Notes under the pieces: generated by a model
What the model was told of the DNA's origin: nothing
The model's database searches: none
What the model saw: the letters and a program-made list of their open reading frames with translations, nothing else
Program-made: the position numbers and the translations under genes
Shown: positions 25,405 through 35,600 of the stretch, in pieces
How the letters are laid out: each line of letters begins with the position of its first letter
Position numbering within the stretch: position 1 is the stretch's first letter
Origin: Paenibacillus urinalis
Lineage (GTDB): Bacteria; Bacillota; Bacilli; Paenibacillales; Paenibacillaceae
Reading direction: 5' to 3'
Length of the DNA: 64,000 bases
Assembly: GCF_028747985.1 (NCBI RefSeq)
Contig: NZ_CP118108.1
Coordinates: 4,872,001 to 4,936,000 of the forward strand

Positions 25405-28179
25405 CTATTCTTCTGGAATTACAGCAGGAAGGCGATTGGGATTATAGTACATGGACTGGCCAGCAATCTTTAACCTCTCCCCTTGGAACTCGTCATAAAT
25501 GGATATTTGATAGGTTCCCGCTCTACGATCTTCAAAGATCCGATCATCTATCGACCAGGATAGCAGCTGATTCGCTCCAAGCTTCATGTCCGTACCCGGT
25601 ACAAGCTCCTTGGCAAAGGCTCTGCCCGTAGAATCGGTAATCTCGACAATGAACTTGTGCTCATTCTCAGGAAGGCTATACTCGTTGTTTTGGCTAAGCG
25701 TATAGTACCATTCAATAGATACATTGGATCCACCGGACAGGTAAGCATCGAAGGTATGCGTCTGTACTTGATAAGGGAACAGCTCAAAATTCTGAATTGT
25801 TGCTAGAGCCGTGACCTGCTGTGGAGTGATCTCAAGGGATGCCGCATTAACATAGCCAGTAGCTTCTCCTTTTACTGGTGTCAGTTTATCCTCTGTAACT
25901 CCCTCACCGACGATTAGTCGCATATCTGACACGGTTACCCGCTTCGGAATCTTTGTCCACATGGTTACGATGCTCTTGTCTTCAGGGCCAGCCGGGTAAT
26001 CAATCTGTTTGACATTTGCTTTAAAATAAAGACCGCTGGAAGACATATAGTATCCGCTGAGCTGCGACAGATCGGCCTGACGATTCTCCATATTGGTCAT
26101 TTCGAGCTCTGTATACACAAGATCCGTCGTTGTCCCTGGATAGACGACGGATTTTCGTGTCTTGACTTCCGCCTTTTTACCGAGTGTGGTTAACGTGTAG
26201 GCTGCATCCTTCTCAATCTCCGGAACCTCTGGGATGGCTCCAATATTCGTCAGCTTGATCCACTCTGTTGACTCTTCTCCTACCTTCTCTTCAAGGGCTA
26301 CTTGCAGCTGAGCAATATCTAGCGTTGTAGGAATTTTCGTTACCAGATACATATCTACTGCCTGCCCTGGTCCGAGCAGTGAAGCAGCCTGACTCTTAAT
26401 CAGTTTGGTGCTGCCCGCATCCTTCGCTGCATCTATTGTATATACACCTTGCAGATCTGGCAGACGAAGTGTCTTCACCGAAGTGTTCTTAACCGTCAGC
26501 TTGGCAGAGAGCAGATCCCCATCAGTCCAAGGCAAACGTTGAATGGAAGACCAGGTCACACCATAGGTTCCGCTATCATTCTTCACAGAGATCTCTCGCC
26601 CAAGTGTATTCTGCAATGAAGATGGCTGAGGAAGTATATAGATTCCTGCAGGATAGCTGTAAGCAGGTGCTTTGCTCTCTGGATCCTCCGATTTAGGAGT
26701 ATTCATAATTAGCTTGAGCGCACCTTGAGCAACTTCATAGGATACGGAGATATCCAGCTTGATCGTCTTCTCTGCACCTGGCTGCAAGGATAGATTCTCT
26801 AGAGCCTTCGTAGTCATCGGATAGGAGTTGCCATTACCGCTTTTCAATAGAAATTCGTATTTAGGCACCGTAATGGTTTCTTTGCTGATGTTCTTGAATT
26901 TAAAGCTTAAGGACAAATCATTGCTGCCATAGCTCTGACTAACCGTCGCAGCTTCCAGCGTCGTTTCCAGCTTCAAATTCTCCACCGTGACTTGTCTTGG
27001 TTTAAAAGGCTGCGTCGCTACAGTCTTTGTCGTACTTGCTGCAGGCAATTGTAAAGTAGCAAGCGGCAGCACCGTCTTGGCTTCGCCTTCCTCCTCTACC
27101 ACTATGAGCTCTGCTCCCGCCAGCTTGACCGACTTCGGAATACTGGAGAGCAGCTTCAATGTCTTGTTCTCCTGTGGCTGAATACTAAAGGTAGCTTCTG
27201 CCGAATCCAAGAGCAGCGGATAGTTACTGCCTCCTGCTGTTCTCAGAATCCATTTGGCGGTAGGGTTCTCCAGCAGCTTGTAGCCCGTGTTATGCAGGTT
27301 CACACTGACCTCTGCATAGTTGTAATCCGAGCCTGAATGGAACTCAAACTTCGATACTTTAATTTTGATTGGCGTGTCATTTAAGCGGATGATCTTCGAT
27401 TGATTGACTGGTGTAGACAAGGTATAAGACGCCGGCACATTAAAATGCCCTAAATGGCTCTCATAGTTCGGTTTGGTGAAATCCCATTTCACGATCTGGA
27501 ACAGGAGATCACTGACTTTTACGTTCTTTCCAACCTTCACAATATAGGTAACGGCAAGGGACGAGCCAGCGGCAACACTCTTCTTCTCCTGATCACGTGC
27601 GATAAGATTCGGAGAATACAATGTTCCGCCCTTTGTCTTCACTTTGGTCCAATAATCAATAAGCATTAACGTCTTGCTGTCATTATTCTGATAGGTCAGG
27701 GTGTAGGTGAGAGTCTTGCCATCTTCTTGTGTGAGTACATTGAGGTCGGTAAGTTTAACAGTGCTCTTAGAGGTTAATTTGACGGGTTTGAGGTTATTAA
27801 GTGTATGTATGGGTTTGTCACTTTTTGTCGACGATGAACTAGAGCTTTTCACAGTGGAAGTTTTTTGAGCCGCGGCAGTCTTTGATGTGCTACTTCCTAT
27901 TGAGGCACCAATAATTGGAGCGCTAGGTAAAGCTGTCCCTAGGGGAGCAACCGTAGGATTTGAGCCGCTGTATAACAGATTGGATGGAGTTAAATTATTA
28001 TTACTGGAAAAATTAGATGAAATCGAATCAGTTAAGACGGATAGATTCATTGGATGATAAAAATTTGCCTGTTTAAAATTCGTGCTCTCAGCATCTGCAA
28101 CGACTGATGATCCTTGTCCTAAAATAAGCAATACAGTAGTAGTCCAAAGTACTGTTTTTTGATAGTGTTTATGTTTCAC
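25405..28179 (-). CDS. Large secreted protein of unknown function beside the S-layer gene
   Basis: The 924-residue product has a signal peptide (KTVLWTTTVLLILGQGSSVVADA) and no SLH, LPXTG or membrane anchor that I can see. After a Ser/Thr-rich stretch (residues 95-120) it consists of about six consecutive beta-rich segments of 120-150 residues. Each resembles an Ig-like or intermediate-filament-tail fold, with recurring phrases of the kind L-x-L-x-V-x-N-x-x (VNLHNTGYKLL, FKFKNISKETI, LTVKNTSVKTL). The last 120 residues resemble a BsuPI-type inhibitor domain (VEITDSTGRAFAKELVPG, GTYQISIYDEF). The GTG start at 28179 is fixed by GGAGG 6 nt upstream. A scaffold or S-layer-associated role is only a guess. 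Confidence 0.8.
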   Translation of the reverse strand: MKHKHYQKTVLWTTTVLLILGQGSSVVADAESTNFKQANFYHPMNLSVLTDSISSNFSSNNNLTPSNLLYSGSNPTVAPLGTALPSAPIIGASIGSSTSKTAAAQKTSTVKSSSSSSTKSDKPIHTLNNLKPVKLTSKSTVKLTDLNVLTQEDGKTLTYTLTYQNNDSKTLMLIDYWTKVKTKGGTLYSPNLIARDQEKKSVAAGSSLAVTYIVKVGKNVKVSDLLFQIVKWDFTKPNYESHLGHFNVPASYTLSTPVNQSKIIRLNDTPIKIKVSKFEFHSGSDYNYAEVSVNLHNTGYKLLENPTAKWILRTAGGSNYPLLLDSAEATFSIQPQENKTLKLLSSIPKSVKLAGAELIVVEEEGEAKTVLPLATLQLPAASTTKTVATQPFKPRQVTVENLKLETTLEAATVSQSYGSNDLSLSFKFKNISKETITVPKYEFLLKSGNGNSYPMTTKALENLSLQPGAEKTIKLDISVSYEVAQGALKLIMNTPKSEDPESKAPAYSYPAGIYILPQPSSLQNTLGREISVKNDSGTYGVTWSSIQRLPWTDGDLLSAKLTVKNTSVKTLRLPDLQGVYTIDAAKDAGSTKLIKSQAASLLGPGQAVDMYLVTKIPTTLDIAQLQVALEEKVGEESTEWIKLTNIGAIPEVPEIEKDAAYTLTTLGKKAEVKTRKSVVYPGTTTDLVYTELEMTNMENRQADLSQLSGYYMSSSGLYFKANVKQIDYPAGPEDKSIVTMWTKIPKRVTVSDMRLIVGEGVTEDKLTPVKGEATGYVNAASLEITPQQVTALATIQNFELFPYQVQTHTFDAYLSGGSNVSIEWYYTLSQNNEYSLPENEHKFIVEITDSTGRAFAKELVPGTDMKLGANQLLSWSIDDRIFEDRRAGTYQISIYDEFQGERLKIAGQSMYYNPNRLPAVIPEE

Positions 28180-28257
28180 GTCTTACCTCCAATTGTTTCC
28201 TTTTTTTGAAGATACTATATAGACGCTGATTATCAGAAGAAAGTTTCTAAAAAACAA

Positions 28258-28288
28258 TAAAAAGAGGACCAAAATGGCCCTCTTTTTA
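28258..28288. terminator. Bidirectional-looking terminator after the S-layer gene
   Basis: AAAAAGAGG and CCTCTTTTT arms plus an inner CCA/TGG pair make a stem with A-run and T-run on either side, just after the S-layer stop codon on the minus strand. Confidence 0.88.
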
Positions 28289-28302
28289 TTTGACAATTTT
28301 AA

Positions 28303-31300
28303 TTACTCAGCAACGTCAACGATTTTAGCACCAGTAGTTGGGTTACCCTTTAAATCTGTAATGTTTACAGTTACATCAGCTGTGAAAGCTGTGTCAGTAG
28401 CTGTAGAATTATTTGCTACAGTCACTGTCGCACCATTCCAAGTGAAAGCAAGATCTGCTGCTGTAAGACCAGAAGCTGTAACAATTGCACTCTCTACAGC
28501 AGTTTGAGAAGCAGCATTAATTGATTCAGAGAAAGTAATTGTTGCAGTAGCACCATGTGCAATATTACCAGTCAGTGCTTTTGTAACAGTTGGGGCAACA
28601 GTATCAATTGCTCCAACAGCAGTGTTATAAGTCGAAGAAACTGCTGCTTTGTTAGTAGCCTTGTCTTGAATATGAGCAGCATCATTAATTACACGTACAC
28701 TGTACTCATCTGTTGTTGCAGCAGTAAGACTAATTTCAATGTTTTTCTCATCAGCTGATAATCCTGTTGTATAGCTAGTAACAGGTACACGTTCTTGAGT
28801 TCTGATGTTAGTTACAACAAGATCGTATTTGTAATCAGTTGCTGTACCGCCAAGTGCTTCACTGAATGGAAGGATAATTACATTGCTATTTACATTCAGT
28901 CTTGTTTGTCCGCTTGCAAGTTGAACTTGTGGTTTAACTGCATCTTTAATATCTACTTGAGTTTCTGTTTGAACTGCTTTGATACCAGAAGTAGATACGA
29001 TGTTGTTATTAGCTCTGATCACCAATCCAAATGGTTCATCATCAGTGTTAGTAAGAGCTGTGTTGCTCACGTCACCAGACAATTTAACTGTAACAATATT
29101 GGAACCATTAGCTGTTACGGAAGAGATAGAAACTCCAGTTGCACTTCCAGTAAGAGCAAAGTCACTTACAGCAGCTCTACCAATTGGTTGATCAAATTTA
29201 ACTTTGATCTCACCTTTTGCTGTCAACTTAGCAGGCTCAGAAGTAGAATTATCATATCCATCTGCTAGATTAGCACTTCCGGAGTTGATTGAAATAGCAC
29301 CTGCTCCAAAGTTTGTAATAACATTACCAGCAGCGTCTTTAAGACCCAACAATTGGAAATGCGTTACATTAGCACCCGCAGTAGTATCGTTAATTCCTAC
29401 ACGTGCATTATCAATGTATTCAGGGAATACCAAGCGAACTGCTTCACCATTTTGGATAGGTGTAACTTCAGTACCAGCAGGCAATTGTTGTACTCTATCG
29501 TTGATAGTTACAAGGTAGTTACCAGCGCTACCCAAGCTTGCGAGTTCGAGTTTCTTGTCAAAGTTAATGATCAATGTACGACCAGTACCGGAGTTAGAAG
29601 TATAACTTGGTGCTGTTACATCAGAACCATTAAGAGTTGTAGTGTAATCTACAATTGTATTTTGAAGTTTAGTAGTGTCACGAACACCAGAAATCTTCAA
29701 TGTATAAGACTCATCCAACGCATCATAAGTAGTAAGTGTAAATACTTTACCTACAGTTGGATCAGAAGTATCAGTAGATGCTACAGTACGAACAGGTACT
29801 ACATCACCATTTGCTTTAGTTAGAGTGAAGTATTTAACATCTTCAATTTTAACTTGTTTGGAGAATTTCAAATTAACTTCTTTGTTGTTAAGTTGGCTGA
29901 TACGAACCTCAGTTACCTCTGGACGAGTTTGATCCAATTCAGCTCTTACCTTAACTTCTGTGTCTTTAATTTGGTTACCAGAGTAGTCTTTAACTCCTTC
30001 TACGAAGAGACTAGTTTCGTAACCTGGCAAAGAGTTAGCAGTGAAGTCAAATTCGTATACTGTTGCAGATACACGATTGATGGAAGAAGCTGCTTTTTTG
30101 TCATTTCCGGATTTCCAGTAAACGTTAGAAGCAGACAATGTATCTTGATCAATTTCTTCACTGAAAGTAACTGTAACTTTTTCAAGTGTCGCACTTACAT
30201 TTGCTACAGTAGGTGCAGTAGTATCTTCTACAACTGTAAAGTCAAATTCTTTAGTAAGAGCTTTGAAATTATTGTAATCTTCTACGCCAGATACCTCTAA
30301 TTTGTGGTTTCCTACAGAAAGATCAGAAGCAGTGTATGGTTTCAGGATCAATTCACGTGATCCAGTATCTACACTACCAAAGAATGTCTTACCATCCAAT
30401 TTGAAGTTAGCTGAAGAAGCGGTTTTGATTGGTTCAGAGAACGTAACTTTAATTGCTTTAGTTCCCAAAGCCTTAACTTCACTAACTTCTGGAAGTGCAT
30501 TATCAATTGGTGTGAATGCAACATCTTCAGCGTCAATTGTTCTGTCTCCAGCTTTGACGTTTCTAACATCTAGTTTGTAGGCTCTTTGATTAGTCAAAGT
30601 ACCAGCAACAGTTAAGCGAACTGTTTTACCATCTTCCAGAAGAGTAGCAGATTGAACTGTTACAGAGCTGTCAACGGAGTATTTGTCTTTATCTTCTGCA
30701 GATACTTTATCAACAGTACCATCAAACTGTACATCTACTTCTTTCAGGTTAGCAGAAACTGCACTAGCTACTTTAGTAGCAGTTGTTACTACATAAGTAA
30801 CTTTCTCAGTAAATTCTTTATCTTTGTGAGTGAATTTAACTTCAGTTTCTGTGTTAGCTACAAGTGCTTTATCCAAAGTTACTTTCACAGTTTCGCCGTC
30901 GCTCATTTTGAACTCAACAGCTTTACCGGATTCGATAACTGTGTAAGACTCAACTTGCAAGCTCAGTTCTTGATCAACTGCGTATGCAGCACTTACAAGA
31001 AGTTCGCGGGAAGCGTTGGATTGGAAGTTAGCGTTAGCGTCAACCAGACCTGCGTTGATTGCTGCTTGAACATAACCTTTAGCCCATGCTGTTGCAGAGT
31101 TGTTAGTTTCAGTTGGTACTTCAAGATCAAGCGCACGTACAAGTACAGTTGCCATTTCTTGAATTGTTACTGGGTTAGAAGTTCCGAAGATTTTCTTAGT
31201 AGAGTTAACGCCTTCCATGATACCTGCAGCGTAAACTGCTTCTACATAAGGAGCTGCCCAGTGTTTTTCACCGTAGTTTTTGTCTTTAAAGGAGTAAACG

Positions 31301-31533
31301 CCTTCTACTTCTTTAAGACCCATTGTCTTAGTGATGACTTTAGCGAACTCAGCGCGAGTCATTTGTCTGTCAAGGTGTGCTTGACCGTCTGGGAATCCAG
31401 CGAAGATCCCTTTATCTTTCAAGTAGTTGTATTGCGCGTTTACATCAGTAAGACCAGTTTGACCGAATGCTACAGAAGCAAACATGGAGAATGCCATTGC
31501 TGTAGACAAAGCCACGGATAAAATTTTCTTCAT
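28303..31533 (-). CDS. S-layer protein with three N-terminal SLH domains
   Basis: This is the probable main S-layer subunit. From the ATG at 31533 it is 1076 residues: a signal peptide (MKKILSVALSTAMAFSMF...), then three SLH domains within about residues 28-190 (motifs MTRAEFAK, VTIQEMATVLVRA, SRELLVSAA). Some seven Ig-like repeats follow, with recurring KVTFSEPI / VTFSEEIDQ motifs. The coding sequence is A/T-richer and uses fewer codons than its neighbours, as in very highly expressed genes. GAGGAGGAG precedes the ATG. A second in-frame ATG with its own site lies 30 codons upstream. A long leader and good promoter precede it. Anchoring would depend on the pyruvylated polymer made by tagO, tagA and csaB nearby. 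Confidence 0.92.
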   Translation of the reverse strand: MKKILSVALSTAMAFSMFASVAFGQTGLTDVNAQYNYLKDKGIFAGFPDGQAHLDRQMTRAEFAKVITKTMGLKEVEGVYSFKDKNYGEKHWAAPYVEAVYAAGIMEGVNSTKKIFGTSNPVTIQEMATVLVRALDLEVPTETNNSATAWAKGYVQAAINAGLVDANANFQSNASRELLVSAAYAVDQELSLQVESYTVIESGKAVEFKMSDGETVKVTLDKALVANTETEVKFTHKDKEFTEKVTYVVTTATKVASAVSANLKEVDVQFDGTVDKVSAEDKDKYSVDSSVTVQSATLLEDGKTVRLTVAGTLTNQRAYKLDVRNVKAGDRTIDAEDVAFTPIDNALPEVSEVKALGTKAIKVTFSEPIKTASSANFKLDGKTFFGSVDTGSRELILKPYTASDLSVGNHKLEVSGVEDYNNFKALTKEFDFTVVEDTTAPTVANVSATLEKVTVTFSEEIDQDTLSASNVYWKSGNDKKAASSINRVSATVYEFDFTANSLPGYETSLFVEGVKDYSGNQIKDTEVKVRAELDQTRPEVTEVRISQLNNKEVNLKFSKQVKIEDVKYFTLTKANGDVVPVRTVASTDTSDPTVGKVFTLTTYDALDESYTLKISGVRDTTKLQNTIVDYTTTLNGSDVTAPSYTSNSGTGRTLIINFDKKLELASLGSAGNYLVTINDRVQQLPAGTEVTPIQNGEAVRLVFPEYIDNARVGINDTTAGANVTHFQLLGLKDAAGNVITNFGAGAISINSGSANLADGYDNSTSEPAKLTAKGEIKVKFDQPIGRAAVSDFALTGSATGVSISSVTANGSNIVTVKLSGDVSNTALTNTDDEPFGLVIRANNNIVSTSGIKAVQTETQVDIKDAVKPQVQLASGQTRLNVNSNVIILPFSEALGGTATDYKYDLVVTNIRTQERVPVTSYTTGLSADEKNIEISLTAATTDEYSVRVINDAAHIQDKATNKAAVSSTYNTAVGAIDTVAPTVTKALTGNIAHGATATITFSESINAASQTAVESAIVTASGLTAADLAFTWNGATVTVANNSTATDTAFTADVTVNITDLKGNPTTGAKIVDVAE

Positions 31534-31642
31534 AACCTTTTTTTCTCCTCCTCGAGAAATCATCACATGATTATTTTCTTTATGATTGATAGTACTAGTA
31601 AATGGGTTGCCCGTGTCACTCATTAGCCGATACACCCCCTTT
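31531..31642 (-). promoter_or_regulatory. Tandem in-frame translation starts of the S-layer gene
   Basis: The upstream ATG (31623) has AAAGGGGGTG at 31633-31642; the downstream ATG (31533) has GAGGAGGAG at 31545-31553. They are exactly 30 codons apart in one open frame. The signal peptide begins at the downstream one. Confidence 0.75.
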
Positions 31643-32110
31643 CTAGAGTTGAGCAAGTAAATCCATATAAAATGATGTCTGTGATAGATCACAGAAACTA
31701 GTAAATATAAGCCAGGGTAAGAAAAAATAGAGTAGTTTCCTAATCCTACCTATCGTATTATACAATGTGGTTCGGAAGACGTAAAGAAAATTTTTCTAAT
31801 AAATAGACAAAATTCTCCATGAATCTCTTTCCTAAATCCTCCATCGTTTTGGCTCTACATCTTAAACGCAGTAGTTTCTAAAAAGTTGCGAAGTTTCAAA
31901 AAAAAATTTCACTAATTTTAAAATCATGGGAGTTATCCTTCAATATACAATATCGGTTCCAAATAATTGATAATGAATAGCGCGACAACTCTAAGTTATA
32001 TGTAACCAAAAACAGGATTGGAATATCCTTCAAATAAAGTGAAATTCAAAAAAATTTGAATTTACCTTCTACCGAAATAAAAATCGCAATAAATCAAATG
32101 AAACATAAAC
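31534..32110 (-). other. Long A/T-rich leader and gap before the S-layer gene
   Basis: No separate gene is supported. It contains the S-layer leader with a small palindrome (CTGTGAT/ATCACAG, 31679-31694), the promoter at 31757-31785, and some 300 nt of A/T-rich sequence upstream of that, where I see no further feature. Confidence 0.6.
31757..31785 (-). promoter_or_regulatory. SigA-type promoter for the S-layer gene
   Basis: Minus strand TTTACG (31780-31785), 17-nt spacer, perfect TATAAT (31757-31762). It predicts a leader of about 215 nt. Additional promoters further upstream are possible. Confidence 0.7.
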
Positions 32111-32137
32111 AAAAAAGATGCCGAATCTCGGCACCTT
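32111..32137 (-). terminator. Terminator after the 32164-32505 gene
   Basis: TGCCGA/TCGGCA stem with flanking AAG/CTT pairs and a 3-nt loop, followed on the minus strand by TTTTTT. Confidence 0.85.
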
Positions 32138-32163
32138 CATCTCAAGCTATTCTCTTCTGTTGC

Positions 32164-32505
32164 TTATTTAATCTTCATCGCCAGCTCAATGATGCGAGCA
32201 CGCAGCTTAGGATCGGTATTTAGATTCTCGTACATATCTTCAATCGGTTTCTTATTATCTCGATAAGTCTTTTCATGCTTAATCGTAACATGAGACCATT
32301 CAATGAGTTCATTCTCTGCTGCCATCAAATTATTATATGCATCATGGAATCCAGTCTTCATCACAAGACCTTCCATCACTTCCTGCGAGATATCCTGAGT
32401 CTTGCGTGTCTTCTCAATCTCTACTTCTAGAATCGCTGCTTGTTTCTCGAACTGTGTCTTTGCCTTCATGTAGCCAAGCTGAGCTTTCGAATAGATAGCT
32501 TTCAT
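32164..32505 (-). CDS. Small helical protein of unknown function
   Basis: The 113-residue product is charged, without signal peptide or membrane segment, and almost entirely helical, with a heptad-like stretch (KAQLGYMKAKTQFEKQAAIL). I do not recognise a family. The ATG at 32505 has AAAGGGTG 10 nt upstream, and a terminator follows, which supports a real single gene. It lies between two S-layer-type genes but its cytosolic character does not suggest a structural wall role. Confidence 0.7.
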   Translation of the reverse strand: MKAIYSKAQLGYMKAKTQFEKQAAILEVEIEKTRKTQDISQEVMEGLVMKTGFHDAYNNLMAAENELIEWSHVTIKHEKTYRDNKKPIEDMYENLNTDPKLRARIIELAMKIK

Positions 32506-32611
32506 CAGATAATTTCACCCTTTAGAAAAATGTGTATTTTACGTTATTGTATCTTATAATCTATTAAATTACAAAAACTAATGTCTAAACCTACCAATGG
32601 AAAAACCAGGA

Positions 32612-32641
32612 AGTGCATGTAACAACAGCATTTCCTGGTTT
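32612..32641 (-). terminator. Terminator after the 32653-36534 gene
   Basis: AAACCAGGAA / TTCCTGGTTT arms with an extra TGC/GCA pair, followed by T-rich sequence on the minus strand. Confidence 0.8.
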
Positions 32642-32652
32642 ATTCTACTTTA

Positions 32653-35600
32653 CTAGCTTAAGTTCTTCGGAAAGACTTTCGTATAATTCTTGAGCAGCTC
32701 TACTGCGATCTTCGCCGCTTCAGCACGTGTCAGATTCGATTTCGGGTTAAACATATATTGTACCTTGGATTGACCCGCAACCGAAGTTGGCGATCCCACC
32801 ATAATCTTAGCTTTAGACACAGCGAGTACAGAAGGTCTTGCATATAAATCAACTTGTCCTGAATCCATGAATGATTTGGCCAGATTGTCTGCCAGCTTAT
32901 CGTCGTTAGCAGCAAGCTTGAGATTGGTTGCTCTTGCAATCATGGTAGCAGCTTGCTCTCTGGTTAGAGGAGAATTCGGAGAGAACACTCCTTCACTAAT
33001 TCCTGTTATAATTCCAGCTCTAGCTGCCGTTTCAATATGCTTGTAATCCCATACAACTGTCGAAGAATTTAAATACACATCGGTAAAGGTAAGTTTCCCC
33101 TCATAGTTCAATGGAAGGTTAAGTCCTTTAACCAAGAGCGTTGCGAACTCACCTCTGGTCGTTTGATCCTGTGCACCAAACTGCTCGAAAGTAAGATTCT
33201 CCATATAACCTTTTGAATAAACGCCATTTAGAATATTACGTGCCCAAGAGTGGTTCGTAATATCTGGATAACTTCTACTTAGCTTCATTACTTTATAGTA
33301 ACCAAATTTATCAAAAGGTACTGTGATGGTATGATTCTTCGTGTCAACGACTCCACCAATCCGTTCCCATTTCGGTCTTGAATCACCCGTTGCATTCTTT
33401 TCTTCCAGGGTAATTGGTGAGTAACGGAACACAGCAATGGTTGAACCCACCTCATCTACTACGTTAGGATCGTAGCTCAGAGTCAATTCCCCGCGCTGGC
33501 TTGGCGTAACTTTGCGTTCATTCTTAATATTATTGAACATGCCTTCTACTGAATACGGCGCAAGCCCATTTGTAGATTTGGATGTTGTACCTTCTACTTC
33601 TCCAAGTCCTCCATTAATCCAGTACACATCTGAGATCAGTGAGAAGTTCCTTGTCTTATCCGTCGATTGGAAATTCATCAGATCTTCAGCTGTTACTTGA
33701 ATCTTAGGCAATCCATTATCAACATCATTATTAGGACCAGGAAGTCTTACGATTTGTCCATAATCATTGCGTCGTTCAACAATTCCATTCTCTGGGTTAG
33801 CAATTCCGAACAATATCTTGGTATCTGGATAATACTTCGTAATTCCAAGGTCTGTTTCTGATTGAAGAATTGTACCTTTCGGGAAGGAAAGCTCTACGGA
33901 CTTATTAAATACACTGTACTTATTCGCTGTCTTGGTAGGCATAAACTGTGAATCCACACCTACAGCTCCTGTGTAATACACATTAAAGGTTTCAGTGTAA
34001 CTAGTCTGACCTGTTGAAATTTCTACGTCAATTTCATTGTTCTTATCCTGCTTTAATCCAACGTAATCCAATTCGTAACGTCCTGTTTGAGGATTGAGCA
34101 CTGCTGCTTCCTTACCAATGACTACTGAAGTTGCTCCTGGTGCATAGATATCAAAGTGGATAAAGTTTTTACTTACGACGTAGCCACCGTCAACCGTTGG
34201 TTTAGGAGCATAAATCTCATATGGTTTCACTTCACTAATAATGGTCACATTCGCGGAACTGTATGAACCCGTATTTTTATAAACATTGAGATTATAGCTG
34301 TATGTTCCAGGGTTTGATAATGTGAAGCCCTGCACTCTAATAACAAAGTCATTCTGGTCACCATAAATTTGATAACTTAATGCGTCCTGTCCTGGTACTT
34401 TGACAAGTCCCGTTGTGGCGGCAATATTAGTAGGACCGATAATGGATTGCGTGCCTTGCAGCAACTCAAACTTGGAAGCACCATTACCACGGAAGATTAA
34501 GTTATATCCTTTTTCTACCGTCTTATACGTATTGCTGCCTTCGTATGTGAATTCTGGAGATGCGTTGAAGAAGCTTTCTACTTCTGTTTGAGTCTCTGGA
34601 AATTTCGTCATGCTGTTTCCGGCTTTGGAAGGCATAAAATTACTGATATTCGGCTGATTCTCATCAATAATATAGATGACAAGCTCAGTAACATAGGTAT
34701 CGCCATTCCCTTTGAGCACAATACGATTCTCACCAAATACCAGAACTCTGTCTAGAGCTGTATTGTTCCCCTCACTCTCCATTTTTAGATTAACTAAAAA
34801 GGCGCCAGTTGCAGTCGTTATCCAGTCAGAGGCTGCATCTCTAACCAAGACACCATTAACATACAGATTGCCGTCAATTCTGTTGTCAACTTCAGGGAAA
34901 TCCATGTATTCTCCTATTAGATCAATAGAGAAGTTCTCAATAACACTGGAGTCTACAGGGATAACTTGACCATTCGAATGACTGCTTACGTGAATACTTG
35001 TCTTAGAAACAAAGGTTATTTTAGCCTGCACAGAGTTGGAGTTCACACCATAATTAAATTTTACATTTTGCACGCCACTCTTAAACCCAGTCACTTGATA
35101 TACATATTGATTTTTATTATTAACCTTACCTTTTTTCGTTACATCGACAGTTCCGGTTGGAATATAACTTGCCGCAAGTACTGCATCATTGATCGGGCTT
35201 CTCGTCTCAACAAGAATATAGAAGGAGCTTGAACTGACTTCAGAGTTATTAAGAGCTCTCCCACCCGACACATCACTTTCTGTAAATGTATCACTCTCTC
35301 CCGTTCCTGCTGTGAACGAAGAAGGAAGTAATTGAATCTGATTGATCCGAACTTGATCTGTAGCAAACGTATATTTTAATACACGATTGGAAATTGAAGC
35401 TCCATCATAAATAACATCTGCAGTAATTGAAGTATTGTTCGCATCAATTTCAATTCCATCAACAGTCAAGGTTACCATACGGTAGCTTGGTACTACACCT
35501 GGTGTTCCTTGAAACACTTCTTCTGTAATATCGGTTACAGTGTAACCATTACTATCATTAATCTCTATGGTTCCATTGTCTTCAAAGGACTTTCCATTAA

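Noticed and set aside
30652..31521. 289-codon plus-strand open frame
   Set aside because: It is antisense to the strongly codon-biased S-layer gene, which explains its length and its Cys/Phe/Ser-rich composition.
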